From Phragmites australis (Eukaryota > Streptophyta > Magnoliopsida > Poales > Poaceae), in the NCBI RefSeq assembly GCF_958298935.1, contig NC_084940.1, positions 712,001 through 776,000 on the forward strand: 64,000 nt of DNA, read 5' to 3'. The notes below the pieces were generated by a model that was not told the DNA's origin, did no database searches, and saw nothing but the letters and a program-made list of their open reading frames with translations. This document shows, piece by piece, positions 22,621-34,412 of the stretch. Every line of letters begins with the position of its first letter. Positions within the stretch are counted from its first letter, which is position 1. A program made the position numbers and the translations under genes.

Positions 22621-25541
22621 TGTTACTGGGATCTCCTGTGCCTCTAGTATTAGTCCTTGATTACGTAATTGATACGCACAATATAACAGTTGTAGTATCA
22701 CAGTCAAACTTCGTATATAAATAGTAAGGTTCTGGGTAAAAAAGCTTACAATCCATACTAAATATTACAAGTCTGGCCTAGCGGCCAGCAAAACACACAA
22801 AAGAAGCAAAATGCCAAGCCAGAAGTAGCGAGGGTGCGAATGCGACTTCAGAGACTATTCTTCATCCCCGGCTTCACCTGTGGCGAAGTCGACATCGGGA
22901 TCTTCATCTGAATGACAGCAAGAGTGAGTACGGAAGGTACTCAGCAAGTTCTATGCTACTTCAAGGTGTTGATAGATACATAAAGGGTTATTCAAGGATA
23001 AGCTTTACGGTTTAGATTTAAACGTAAAGTAGCTTATACAGATTACTAATTGTTTCAACTACGATCAACTTCAAAACATTTTAGCTAGTTCAAAAATCCG
23101 CAACGATCTGTATCTGGGGTTTCTCGGTCTTGGGAGGGGTTATACCTCACTCCATAGTCCCTTTTATCATTTCTGGTGTACCTCTAGTACCACACAACTT
23201 CTGACGGAGTGAGCTAGGAATCTCATCACGCATACATCTAGTCCACACACTCACTCATCAAAACTCACGCACCCGGAGTCTATTCAATCGTGACCGTGCC
23301 TTCGTATGTCCATGACCGTGGACACGGCTATTCGAATAGATTTACACTCTGCAGAGATTGTACAACTTTACCCATGTGATATGTTCAGCCTCCAACCGTT
23401 GCAAACGGAAGAGCGAATCATACCGAGACTCTCCAAACACCTTTCCTACCGGGCTTTTTCACGAGACACGCCAAGTCCTAGAGCTGCATGTTCCGAAGGC
23501 CAGCATCCCTTTTTAAGCCTAACCCGGTCCTTGAAACCTCCAAACAGCGGGGCAGATGGACCCTTGGCTACTCATTGCTCTCAGCCTCCTGGTATAATGC
23601 CCAACTCAGTCCAGTGAAAGAAGGTCAAGTACTGCCCATACAGGATGCATGGTTGCACGGGGGTGACTAAGCATGACGACGTAAGGCTCGGTCCTTATGC
23701 GGCCTGGCTAGGTATCTTCATGGGCAATGAATACCATCATATAACTCAAGCCCCCAAAAGGATCCTCCCTAGAGGACCACTCTACCTGCTCGCGCCAAAA
23801 CGGTTTTCACCCATTTTTACACATTACCCTCCATATCCCACACGACATCAAGGATTTCACACCCATCAAGGAATTCACAACCATCGAAGATTCATGGTAT
23901 ATGAGTTGTCATTGATAACAATAAATCTTGTCTTCGATGAGAGGTGTTTTAAAAGCGACATCTTCGAGGAGACGTATTCAATCCTAAGCATGCTAGAAAT
24001 CAATACATCGTCTGATGTTAATATAGATAACGACAAGTAATTCTTGGGTGATATGTATTTTGGATGATAATATTCAAGACATGACATGTGTTTGATATGA
24101 TTAACTATTGCAAGTAGTTTGTAAAAGCGTAATACATAGCACATGCGATGATAAGTTTGGTTTTAGTTGATCATGTATATTATTTAAAAATATAGGTTCA
24201 ATATGATCAAGAAGATAGGATTTGTCTTCTCTGGAATTTTCTTCGAAGTCTTGATTGTAATCGAGATCCTCCTCGCTCTTGATGCTTCATGCGCAGCACT
24301 CGCAGAACTCTGGTTGCCCTGAAATCCCGACTACGATCAATAACGGTGATACTAAAGAAGAATCAATTAACACCAAATGAAAAGCCAATTGAGCTCTAAT
24401 GGATACCATAACATGATAGACAAGTATATCTCGATTTTAGATGAATTTTGGCGAAAGAATAGCCAAAATCAGAGCCAGAACAGAGAAGTTATGGCTCCCG
24501 GAAGATTTAATCAGAATTTAAATCGGGAAATTAAGAAATAGCATTGTTCATGGGTGGGGCCCACTGAATAGTAATCTGGCCCCACATGAACAGTGACTGG
24601 CGGGACCCACATGAACAGTACGGGTTTGGGCTGAATGGGTTTGGATGGGTCAAATCCGGGCCTAAATGGGCCGGGTTTGGGTTTGGACGGGCCAGTCTGC
24701 ACAGTGCTTGGCCCACAGTGTGCAGGCTCGCTCGGGTTTTGGGCTGGCTGGTTAACAGGCCACGAAGGTAGGCCGGCCCACTAAGTGGCCCATCTGGCGC
24801 CTGGGTCGGCGAGGCTGGCCATTGGGCCGAGCCAGGCTTAGCCATGGCCCGAGGACGATTTCCACGCGGGCGCGGGTGACGGCGAAGGGGGGGGGGGCGG
24901 AGTCGGCCGGCGGTGAGGGATTTCGGCGGGGCATCGCCGGGGTTTGGTTTTCGCCGAAGCTTCACGACGACGAGCGGACGCCAGCCTTCTACGTGATATG
25001 GTGAACTCGGCAGGGAGCATCTCGATGGCGGCTGACGACGAGAACGACACCAGATCGCCGTCGGAGAGGAGATAGCGGCACGACGCAATTGGACAACACC
25101 TCCCCTGCACGGGAAGGGGCCAATCCTACAAAGAAAAGAGGTTGCAGTGCCTCTAAGCATTACAGCACGATGGCCGGACCACAATACCAAGCAGAAACAC
25201 GCTTGGCGGCAGGCGCAAGCACAACGGTGGAAGCTATGCACGGCGTCACGCGGCAAAAAGCTAAGGGAGAGCACGGGGACGCCTACTTGCTATCTAGGAG
25301 GGGGTGCTAGGGGATTGGGGTGCTCATCGTGCTCAGAAATGATGAGAAGCGGGTCGACGGCTGGCGACTCGTCGAAGAGGTGGCGGCGGCACTACTCGGC
25401 TATGGGCGCGGACGGGCTCCTGTCAGGCTCCCGGAGATTGGACGGCGGCACAAGGACGATGAAGGCTCCCCGGTGCTCTCTGGCAGCACGTCTACAACGG
25501 ATAGGAGACGAAGAGGTCGTAGCGGCGACAATGGCGAGGCG

Positions 25542-25630
<89 letters not shown>

Positions 25631-26653
25631 GTGCCTACTATTTATAGAGAGGGAGAGGAAGTACGGAGGCGGTGCGTGCGGGCTGGCGTCGCGGGGACGT
25701 TGGTGGCGAGGTGGAGGCCGACGCCCACCTTTTTCTTCGAGGCATGGGTCGACTATGCCGGCCAAGCATGGGCGGGTTGCGGAAGTCGTGCGTGTAGGGT
25801 ATGGGAGGAGAGAGAGAGAGAGCTAAAGAGAGAGAGCAAGGAAGTGGAGGCTGGTTGGCGCGCGCGTGGGATATTTCCGAAGGGACGACGACCGGCGAAG
25901 TCGTCGTCGCATTGGAAGGGAGAAGGAAGGAGAGGGAGAAGGAGTGAGCCGGTGGATGGGTGACGCGTGGATGGCGCAGCGAGGGCAGGGCGTGGGCGAG
26001 TGCTGGCGTGCGCGTGAGCGTGCGGCTGGGCCGGCAGCGCTGTGGCGTGGGCCGAGTGCTGGCGTGCGCAAGTGAACGGGCCGGCAGTGTGGGAGAAGAG
26101 GGGGAGGGGGGAAGGGGAGAAGGACTAGACCATCTCGGTGGGCCGGGAAAGTGAGAAGAAATGGAATTCGGCCCGAGAAGAGGAAAAAGAATAATTGGGA
26201 TAAGAATAAGTTTTAAATCCAAATTGAGGTATTTGAATTTGGATTTGATTTTGAATTTAGATCAACTTTATTTAGAATATCTGATCTTTGGATCTCAAGA
26301 CCTTTTGGAGATGATTTGAATCCAAGAATTTAAATTCGGATTAGATTTGAGCTAAACCGAATTTAAGAGTAGGTTTTGAATTTGAGAGACATTCCAATTC
26401 AAATCACCACACAAAGAACCATAAAAATCTCAACCAAAATATATGAACCATCCTAATGTAGAAATTATTTTAGAATTGACTCTTGTGCTATTTAGAACAC
26501 TTATTTAACTTAGCATATCTAATGTACATGAAGGTATATATATACATCCACAGACTTGTCTTCTTAACTTTAATTATATTAATTAACCCTAAATTTTTTT
26601 AATTTATAACTAAATTTGCAAGTAAATAAACATGTTCAACTCAAGATGTTACA
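22621..26653 (-). mobile_element. 4.0 kb solo LTR (gypsy-type), minus orientation
   Basis: The reverse complement starts TGTAACATCTTGAGTTGAAC at 26653 and ends GGAGATCCCAGTAACA at 22621, i.e. TG..CA ends with short inverted repeats TGT(A/T)AC. The reverse strand near 22950-22860 contains GAACTTGCTGAGTACCTTCC and CATTCAGATGAAGATCCCGA, words I associate with long LTRs of grass gypsy elements. No gag or pol is found in it. The flanks (ACCCC and ACCGT) are not a clean 5-bp duplication, so the borders are good but not proven. The frames inside (for example the minus-strand frame at 25274-24531) have no protein family signal. Confidence 0.6.
25546..25627. repeat. (GA)n microsatellite
   Basis: About 41 uninterrupted GA units. 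It produces long Arg-Glu and Ser-Leu frames on the two strands that are not genes. Confidence 0.95.
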
Positions 26654-26828
26654 ACCGTGCTATATTCGGCACCTTATATGCTAAATATAGCAGAATTCAC
26701 GTTTTTTCGACGTACGGTATATCGAAAGTTAGTTTTCGATAAATAAGGTACCAAATATGAATGCTAAAATTATAAATATAATAATATATTATCTATTTTG
26801 ATAAATATAATCGTATATGTTATTTACG

Positions 26829-27296
26829 TTATAACGTGGTGTATGGTCGGCCCGATAACATCGGTGGGACGTGGGCCTTCTCCTAGCGTGATAAACTGCC
26901 TCAGTATCAGTTCATCATTCCTAAAGAAAGAAGTATCAGTTCATCAGCGCTTGTCTGCATAGTCGATCGCCCATCTGTTCAAGTAATCCTGTGATTGTAC
27001 TTATCCTGTAAAGGGAAAATTGTTCATTTCTTTTCAATTACAAGGACCACGTACTCGCACCATTACACACTTATCGTTGAGTGTGTCCCTATCACAAGCT
27101 AAATAAGACCTCTAGGAAGGAAAAATCGTTTCCGTGGCTTTGTCACTTGATCTGACCTCGAATTGTTTAAGTGATTAAAGGCTTGAAAACAGGGCATTTT
27201 TCAACAGAAACAGCTGCGATGATATATTGAGATGTACGTTATGACTCATTAGCACATGTACATGCATCTGATCTCTCTCAAATATTTAGACAACGT
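26829..27296. other. intergenic, nothing recognised
   Basis: A short direct repeat AGTATCAGTTCATCA occurs at about 26901 and 26931. Otherwise no gene, RNA or transposon end is supported. Confidence 0.4.
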
Positions 27297-27961
27297 CACT
27301 ACAGGAGAACTAGCTTGAGGCGGCAAATTTTTTCTTTAATATGGGCGTTTTTTTCTCTTATCTTTAGGCAATTCTAGACAGGGGTGGAGCTTCGTGGTGA
27401 ACAAGGCAGGCCATGGCCCCTCTGACTCAACAGTTTTTTTGCATTTTGTATTTTATTTTAAGCTTAATCTGTCAATTTTCTTGAGTTCACCCCTGCCGCC
27501 CAGGTAGCTTCACCGGCTCCTGTTGACATTCTGCCCAAGCTCCCACTGATCCTAAAGTCATTTTCTATTCAGGCATCATCGCTACACGAGAACTAGCTTG
27601 TAGAAGCAACTATTTTATATAATAAGGACGGTTTTTTTATTGTCTCTAGACCATTCTAGAATCATTTTTCAAAATGTCACTTAAATGCCTTAACTCTTGA
27701 GTAGTTTATAATATGCCTGAAACTTCTAAAGTAGTGCCTCTACATAAAAAGCAGCAAATAATGTCTATTGGATACAATTAATTTCAAAATGTCACAAAAA
27801 TATCTCTACTTTATTTTTGTATTCACAATTTAATAAATGCCTCGAAGAGTGTCTCTACAGTCCATTTTTGCTGATAATATCTCAAATAGTGTCTCTACGT
27901 TTGAGACACTTCTAATGTGCCAATAGAAATGTCTCTATTAGAAAATACCCATAGAATAGTG
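27297..27961. mobile_element. non-autonomous CACTA-like element
   Basis: It starts CACTACAGGAGAACTAG and ends ..ATAGAATAGTG, which reversed is CACTATTCTAT, so both ends carry the CACTA word. ACGT lies on both sides (27293-27296 and 27962-27965). An internal copy of the left end, GCTACACGAGAACTAGCTTG, lies at 27582, followed by the same ~80-bp pattern ending in TCTAGA. Repeats of GTGTCTCTAC occur towards the right end. The terminal repeat match is short and no protein is encoded, so the class call is tentative. Confidence 0.45.
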
Positions 27962-28309
27962 ACGTGCGCAGTAGACTTTACAATCAATGACGGTGAAAAT
28001 AGTCTATGATGAGCTACGCCGATTGTGGTCGAGTACATGAAATTCATCCTAATCTAGACGGGTTGATCCGTATCTTTACCCCACTGAAAATTTGAAGTGT
28101 GGCGCCAGCAGATTTCTATCTCCGTGTGGTTTAACAGCGGCACTTGGTTTATGTCTAGCTCGAAAAGAATAGAATGAGTGATCAGGGCACTTGGTTTATG
28201 CAACATGATGCACGCATGATTTTGGCAGGAGTTTAATATATACGCTGCTTTCTTTTTGACAATAAAAAAATAAACAAGCGCATGTGAGGCGATATACGGA
28301 CCAGATTTC

Positions 28310-28318
28310 TATAAATAG
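28310..28318 (+). promoter_or_regulatory. TATA box of the aspartic-protease-like gene
   Basis: TATAAATAG lies about 108 bp before the ATG at 28426, which suits a plant core promoter with a leader of roughly 75-80 nt. The rest of 27962-28309 is AT-rich with no further motif I can assign. Confidence 0.6.
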
Positions 28319-28425
28319 TAGCAAAAATTGTACCGGCGGATATCATCTGCCATAGCTGCACTTTCATTAGTCTGGTGTAATATATATATTCCACATCGAT
28401 CGATCTTGCAGAGTCAAGTAGGGCG

Positions 28426-29595
28426 ATGGCACTTAGGCTGAGCCTCCTCCTCCTCCTTGCCATCCTACCTTGTATTGTTCATCCTATCTCTGCAGCCGCC
28501 AATGGTAGAGCCCTTGCCGAGTCAGTAGATGCAGCGTTCTGGCTGTACGAAGCGTGGCCCCGTTCTCAAAAGCCGGCGCGGGCGCGGGCGCCAAACGGTT
28601 TTGCTCATCACCTGCGTCTGGGCATGGGCACACCGCCCCTGAACAGCACTTTCGTATTTGACACCGTCGGCGCGCTCCCCTGGGCGCAGTGCCAGCCCTG
28701 CGTGCACTGCCTCCCCCAGGAGGGCGCCATCTACAACCCTCTGAAATCCACGTCCTTCGTGAACCTGACCTGCCCATCCGCCGGCGGCACCGGTTGCCCC
28801 TACAACTTCAGCTACGGCGGCGACGCGTTCACCTCCGGCTACTTGGCCACCGAGACCTTAACCGTCTTTGGCCGCAGCTTCAAGAACATTACCTTCGGAT
28901 GCGGCACGCTCAACCAGGGCTACTACGACAACGTGGCCGGCGCCTTGGGCCTCGGCCGCGGCAACTTGTCCGTCCCGAACCAGCTGGGTGTGGACACGTT
29001 CGGGTATTGTTTCGCTCCGCGGGCCACCTTCTTCTTCTTCGGCTCCCCTCCCCAGCTGGTCCCCAACACCATCGCAGCGACCACTCCCATCGTCGAAAAC
29101 CCCGCGTTGCCCTCCGGGTACTTCGTCAGGCTCGTCAGCGTAACGGTGGGCCCGACAAGCATCGACGTTCCGGCGGCGAGCGACCTGCTCATCGACAGCA
29201 AGTCGCCCTTCACCTTCCTCGAGCCGGCGACGTACGCGCTGGTGAGGGAGGCCTTGGTCGCCCAGCTCAAGCCGCTGAAGGAAGCCAGCAGCGCGGCCTG
29301 TGGGGCGGTCGGCCTCGACCTGTGCTTCGAGGCGGACAACAGCACGAATGCCACGCCGCCGGAGGTGACGCTGCGGTTCGACGGCGATGCGAACCTGATG
29401 GTCTCGGAGTACCTGGTGGAGATGTCGTCGCGTCGCTTGCTCTGCCTCGCGATGCTCCCGTCGTCCAAGGGGAGCTTCCCCGTTCTGGGCAGGAGGGTGC
29501 TGATGGGCACGCCAGTGATCTACGACCTTGCCAAGAACGTGATCTCGTTCCAGCCGGTCGACTGTGCCACCTTCGGTGCCACCTTCGCCCGGTAA
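28426..29595 (+). CDS. nepenthesin-type A1 aspartic-protease-like protein, active-site motifs altered
   Basis: A single-exon gene of 389 residues with a secretory signal (MALRLSLLLLLAILPCIVHP, cut near 24). It has the bilobal A1 layout of plant nepenthesin-like proteases, which act in the apoplast or vacuole: HLRLGMGTPP, a first motif FDTVGALPW (Asp78), a Cys-rich insert (CQPCVHC, CPSAGGTGC), the flap NFSYGGDAFTSGYLATE, ITFGCG, GALGLGRGNLS, and the second motif LLIDSKSPFTFL (Asp256). In active enzymes the two motifs read DTG and DSG/DTG. Here both aspartates remain but the glycine is Val80 and Lys258, so activity is doubtful. Such proteins can serve as inhibitors or receptors, as known for TAXI-type proteins. 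Several N-glycosylation sites are present (NST, NLT, NFS). TATA box at 28310. Frames on the other strand and in other phases are shadows of its GC-rich codons. Confidence 0.85.
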   Translation: MALRLSLLLLLAILPCIVHPISAAANGRALAESVDAAFWLYEAWPRSQKPARARAPNGFAHHLRLGMGTPPLNSTFVFDTVGALPWAQCQPCVHCLPQEGAIYNPLKSTSFVNLTCPSAGGTGCPYNFSYGGDAFTSGYLATETLTVFGRSFKNITFGCGTLNQGYYDNVAGALGLGRGNLSVPNQLGVDTFGYCFAPRATFFFFGSPPQLVPNTIAATTPIVENPALPSGYFVRLVSVTVGPTSIDVPAASDLLIDSKSPFTFLEPATYALVREALVAQLKPLKEASSAACGAVGLDLCFEADNSTNATPPEVTLRFDGDANLMVSEYLVEMSSRRLLCLAMLPSSKGSFPVLGRRVLMGTPVIYDLAKNVISFQPVDCATFGATFAR

Positions 29596-29880
29596 CTTCC
29601 ATGCTGCGCTGCAGTGCTGGTTTGTATTTACGTGCATGTATGTATGTGTTTCACATTCCGTCAGGAAAAAAGCACGTGCGTACATGTTTCACGATGTTAC
29701 ATAGTGTATATAGTGTGTATATGTTTCACGATGTTACGTAGTGGGTATGTTTCACGATGTACATAGTATGTATATGTTTTACGATGTCAGGCGAGTATAA
29801 CCTATGTTTAATTTTGTAATAATGGATGGTCGAGTGTACGTCGGAATAAAGATATTACTTTATTAAAAAAATGCGAGCGC
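29596..29880 (+). terminator. 3' UTR with tandem repeats and poly(A) signal
   Basis: Four imperfect copies of TATGTTTCACGATGT(TACATAG) lie at about 29680-29790. AATAAA at 29845-29850 is a good poly(A) signal for the aspartic-protease-like gene. Confidence 0.5.
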
Positions 29881-30194
29881 GAAAATGCTGGGCCCTTGAT
29901 GTCTGTCTAGCCCATGAGCCGGCCCATGATATCATGGGCTGGCCTGGCCTGGCCCACACCATATCGGACTTTTTCCGTCCCCATGACGTGCTGCAGCCAA
30001 TCAGCTCCTGCCACGTCATGTCGTCCCATCACGGGGACTCGGCATGACTTTACTGCTCTCTTCCACGGAAATAATCTCGCCAAAATCCGGAAAAGAAATA
30101 AAAGAAAGAAGAAACTGAACTGAAGTCGCCGGCGCCGCCGCGGCAGCAGGAGGAGCAGCAGCAGCAGAGCTCGGCGGCGCAAAGGCGCGGCAAG
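29881..30194 (+). promoter_or_regulatory. promoter and 5' UTR of SPCS3 with site-II motifs
   Basis: Several GGCCCA/TGGGCT words (29891-29960), a GACGTG core near 29981 and a CCAAT-containing GCCAATCAG near 29997 precede the ATG at 30195. No TATA box is seen. This is the usual make-up of promoters of broadly expressed plant genes. Confidence 0.5.
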
Positions 30195-32970
30195 ATGCAT
30201 TCGTTCGGGCACCGGGCGAACGCGGTGGCGACGTTCGCGGTGACGATACTGGCCGCGATGTGCTTCGCCGCCTCCTTCTCCGACAACTTCAACTCCCCCT
30301 ACCCCACCGCCGCCGTCAAGGTGCCGCCCCTCTCCTCTCCCCAGGGTTGTCTCAACTACGAGCGGCCTTATTAGCCGTAATTTGTCCCCACGAGCGTGGG
30401 CACCTCGATCTGCCTGTAGACTCTAGCTGATAGGCTCGTCCGAGTTCATCTGTTGTGCTGATACGATCCGCGTCGTTTGAACTGCGCAGATCTTGAACAT
30501 AAACTGGTTCCAGAAGGAGGCCAACGGCAACGACGAGGTGATCTCCTTGCCCCTTTGCCTCGTTCAGATTGGTCAAAACCAGCATGAGATTCCTTCGGAG
30601 AGAGATATGCCATGAATTTTACAATCGGCATTTCTGCTGTTCTGTCAGGTTAGCATGACGCTGAACATTTCGGCCGACCTTTCGTCTTTGTTCACGTGGA
30701 ACACAAAACAGGTAATGTGTATTTCTGGTACTGTATTCCCTTTCCCCTCGGTATTCACTGATACTTCGTTATTACGAAATCTTATCCTACTAGAAAAGCA
30801 TGGTGCTAAGCAAGATAGTGATAGAAGGAACTACTTTTTTTTTTTAACCATATGAAACATAGGGTGTACTGGAAAACTGAAAAGAAAGGTGAACCCTTCA
30901 CACCACATAGGAAGTGCTAGCTCTTTAGTGTCTGAAATGAAATGAGAATTTGTGCCTTTATGTTGGGCACTGTAATTTATAGTGATTCTTGGATGTCACG
31001 AATGATCCTATGAAAAGTAGGACAGATTTCTTGTCCATGGATTTGGGTGTAGTTTTGTGATGCTTCTTTGCTGCTGAAGTTCTAAGTCGCCCGATCTTCT
31101 AATCTGGTCTAAGCAAAATTTATGAAGGTTGCCCTGCTTCCAGACACTGAATTTTACTTACCTTGGATGATTGTAGGTGTTTGTTTTTGTGGCAGCTGAG
31201 TATGAAACTCCACAGAACGCACTGAATCAAGTAAGTTCATCAACTATTATTCTTGTGTTGATACTCTAGTATCCAAATCATCACTTTCTGTATCGGAGAC
31301 TGAGGGAGAGTATAAAATTTGATGCATTACACCTTTAATTTTCAATTTTAAGGTTGCATACTGAATCATAGTGCCTCTAGGCCCTCCAACAGAACTAAGA
31401 GACTTTTGCTTCCGCTTCCAGCACTGCTATATTGTTTTCCCTAGTTCCTCTCATGATCCTTTGGGCCAGTATGGGTGCTTTTGTGATTACCAGAAGCCTT
31501 CAACAGCTGGGCATTAGGTTTCTGCTGGTGACAGTACACAGTAGTGCAGCTTCAGGCAACTGTTACATATTTGTTGCTTGCAGTAATGGAGTCGCATATA
31601 TGTATATTACTTTCTTTTTAGTTTGGTCTTCATCGCTCATGGGGATCTGTGGCATAACCTCCTTTACTTGTTTATCGGTTTTGGTAACTGAATCACTTTA
31701 TTGTAGGGTATCTTTTCTAAGCCACAAAATTTAACCTATACTTCCGTTTGACTTTTGCTTGCATTGTTTATTGGTCGTATACGCTAGATGAACTATAATT
31801 AAAGCATATATTTGTAGAAAGAAACCCAAGTTGGCCAAGTTAATTGATACATTTGCATTAGAAGCCTGCTGATCTAAACATGGTCAAAATCGACATCAAT
31901 ACTCAATAAACATTTCTAGCTTGGTGTTGACTGGCCCAGAATAGTGTTTATCTTTTGGACAGACAGTCTGCTGGATGTTAGCTCGATCATATAGACCAGG
32001 TGTTGGTTTTTCCATATTTTGGGTGGGTGTAGTTTCTGTGATACATCTTATGACTTCATGGAGGCTTGTTAAACCATTATGGTGTCAATTCCTATCATAC
32101 GATATCATTTTCCTTGCCTGCTCCACTCTGTTATAATTCAGGTTTTCTTCTTATAATTTCAATATAAGTGGATGTATTTTGCTTGTCGCAGGTTTCCCTT
32201 TGGGATGGAATTATACCATCAAAGGAGCATGCCAAGTTTTTGATCCATACCACAAACAAGTACAGATATATTGATCAGGCAAGCACATTACTTAGATCCG
32301 ATGCTAATTTAGGGTATTTATGATATTTTGTCACATGCATTTTGGTATGATTATTCTGATATCTGAATGAATGATTTTTTTCCCCTTTTCTGCGTATGGT
32401 ATTTGAGATAGGGTATACTCATCTATAATCGGTCCTGGCTCCTGAGCCATGTGAATTATTTTACATTTTACCTGTTTACATGGCTGTCAACTCACTAAAT
32501 TCTGAATCCTTGTAGACTCTAGTTTTCATATACAGTGCTTGAGATAGAGTAGGGTGGTTGGTCCTGAACTCACACCCATGTCCAACTGACCATCTTTTGG
32601 TCTTCACTTCTTAATTTCTGGATAGCTATGTCAGTACAGATTGACCATTGCTGGTGTAATCTACATCCAATCTTTAAGTCGATACCAAATTCTTCTATTT
32701 TTGTTATCCGATAACTATGTTATACTTTGTTGAGTGCGTACTTGTATATCGCAACTGTCTATTCAGTTATTTTGTTCTGCGACACATCATTCTTCAGAAA
32801 TTGCATTGCATGTTTGATTTATGTCCCCTTTTATCTCATTTCAGGGAAGCAATCTAAAAGGCAAGGATTTCAACCTAACAATGCATTGGCATATTATGCC
32901 AAAGACTGGCAAGATGTTTGCAGATAAGATAGTCATGACAGGTTATCGGCTTCCTGAGCAGTACAGATAG
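30195..32970 (+). CDS. SPCS3: signal peptidase complex subunit 3 (SPC22/23 type)
   Basis: This non-catalytic ER subunit supports removal of signal peptides by the signal peptidase complex. Six exons join in frame: 30195..30320, 30490..30537, 30649..30711, 31177..31230, 32192..32278 and 32845..32970 (stop TAG 32968-32970), giving 167 residues, the normal size. [20 protein letters not shown] provides the N-terminal signal anchor. The lumenal part contains [100 protein letters not shown] and [13 protein letters not shown]..., closing [12 protein letters not shown] and NLT are likely glycosylation sites. Intron 5 (32279-32844) uses a GC donor (CAG|GCAAGC); all others are GT-AG. Confidence 0.95.
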
Positions 32971-34412
32971 TCAGATAGATCATGGGCAGCAGCTTGATGG
33001 TCGCTGTGCTATGCAATGGTCATTACTGGGAGCAGAGACCTGCAAGAAGTTTAGTAGCAGTGACATAGCTGATACTGAGCTTTTTGTTCTAATCTTAGCC
33101 GAATATGTAATCTTATGAGCTTGTACTTTAGCTGAAACCAGGCGAAACAAAGTTACACTTTGAGGAGATATGCATTTTTCAACCTTGATTCGTCCGTTTA
33201 AAGTTGATACTGAACTTGACGAAAGCTTCATTCTAGAGCCGTAGGGCTGAATCGGTGGATTGCGAAGCCACTGATGCTCCGTTTGAAACACGATTTTTTT
33301 TCCTGATTCCTGCTGGATTTGAGTTATTTCTTGCGAAATTCCTTCATTCCAAACATGGCTGAATCTTGTTTGCGTAGTCTAATTCAGTGGATGCATAATG
33401 TTGTCAGGTTTTCCTACAAGGAAAAAAACATGGTCCGTCCGCAATATGAAGATTATACGTGCTTATTGGAATCGGAAAAGAGAAAGGGTAGGTGCTGGAG
33501 GAAACATGCAACGCAAGCGAGCACACATGGTGGTAAGCAGCCGGCGATCGTCGCAGGTGGCCGGAGCAGGACGGCGCCTGCGCGCGTGGCGGAGGGAGAT
33601 GGGGGTTGCGGGCTCATGCCTCCTGGGCACGCCGCGGAGAGTTTGGTTATGCGACATCGGCCGCGGCTTGCCTGCCAGTGGCGTGCGACGGTTCGGCATG
33701 ACCGGCGGCGACCGCGAGGCCGTCAATCAAGGTGACTGCGCTCAACTCCATGCAGATTTAGGTATGCTTGTGGTCGTAGCTATGCTCTTACCGGAGCCAT
33801 GCCGGAGGCGAGCGATACCAGCAATACGCCATGCCATGGCATGTAGCGCACGCGTGCTCACAGTCGGTTCGTGGAAATGCCTTCAAAGATGTTTCAATCT
33901 ATGTAGTTTCAGTGTCTCAGCAACCGATGCTGCTGGGGCTGTAGCTCATCATCTAGGTTACTGCAACAGCATGTCAGCTTAGTCCTTAGCAGCCAGAGCC
34001 CCAGATACTTCTAGAGACCTTAACTTGATTTACCAACAACCTTTCTGCAATTTGTCAAGAGTTAGTCAGTGAGGTACTGCTAGCAGTAGTGGGTGGATCC
34101 AGAGCTACCAAGTAAAGGCTCACTCTCTTCTTCTTCCTCTTTTATACTAAAAAAATTGAAGGGTGGGTCCGCCCCAGCGCTGCCCAATCAGCTGCTTGTT
34201 TGTTTGTTCCCTACCTCGTGGACAATGAGTTACTGGTCCTGGCGGAGTCTATCATTTGTGGACTATAAACAGACCATTACGTAGGATAGTTGGAAAAGAC
34301 AGGCTCACAAAGACTTTGGTGTATAGCTATCAGCCTATCCTTCCAGTTTTTTTTTTTTGTTTAATAAACTCATGTTCTTACTTGCAGACAGCTTAGACCA
34401 AAATTCCCCAAC
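32971..34412. other. 3' UTR of SPCS3 then intergenic DNA
   Basis: The first ~200 bp should be the SPCS3 3' UTR. A GC-rich patch at about 33500-33860 gives overlapping frames on both strands with no family resemblance; I do not call a gene. A T-run (34349-34359) and a possible acceptor (TTACTTGCAG at 34387) precede the fragment at 34413. Confidence 0.4.

Larger units (their letters stand above)
21158..26828. mobile_element. terminal-inverted-repeat DNA element split by a solo LTR
   Basis: The left arm (~21158-21345) contains CAATTTTAGCATCC, TTATTTACCGAAAACTGACTTTC, CGCCGAAAAAACGT and TATGCCGAATATGG. The right arm (~26655-26828) holds the same words in reverse complement (ATAATTTTAGCATTC, TTATTTATCGAAAACTAACTTTC, CGTCGAAAAAACGT, GGTGCCGAATATAG). 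The arms therefore form a ~180-bp inverted repeat. Between them are further TTCGGCA..TGCCGAA blocks (22430-22600) and a coding remnant (21461-21931). A 4.0 kb solo LTR interrupts the element. Without it the element is about 1.6 kb, i.e. a deletion derivative. The long inverted repeats suggest a Mutator-like element, but no transposase motif is left to prove it. Confidence 0.5.

Noticed and set aside
24531..25274. 247-residue minus-strand frame and neighbours up to 26222
   Set aside because: They lie inside the solo LTR at 22621-26653 and partly over the GA repeat; no family motif, composition-driven.
28689..29741. Long Arg/Pro-rich plus-strand frame and minus-strand frames over 28858-29685
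   Set aside because: Out-of-phase shadows of the aspartic-protease-like gene, with no signal of their own.
33398..33982. 194-residue plus-strand frame after SPCS3
   Set aside because: GC-rich patch with competing frames on both strands, no start context, no recognisable domain.
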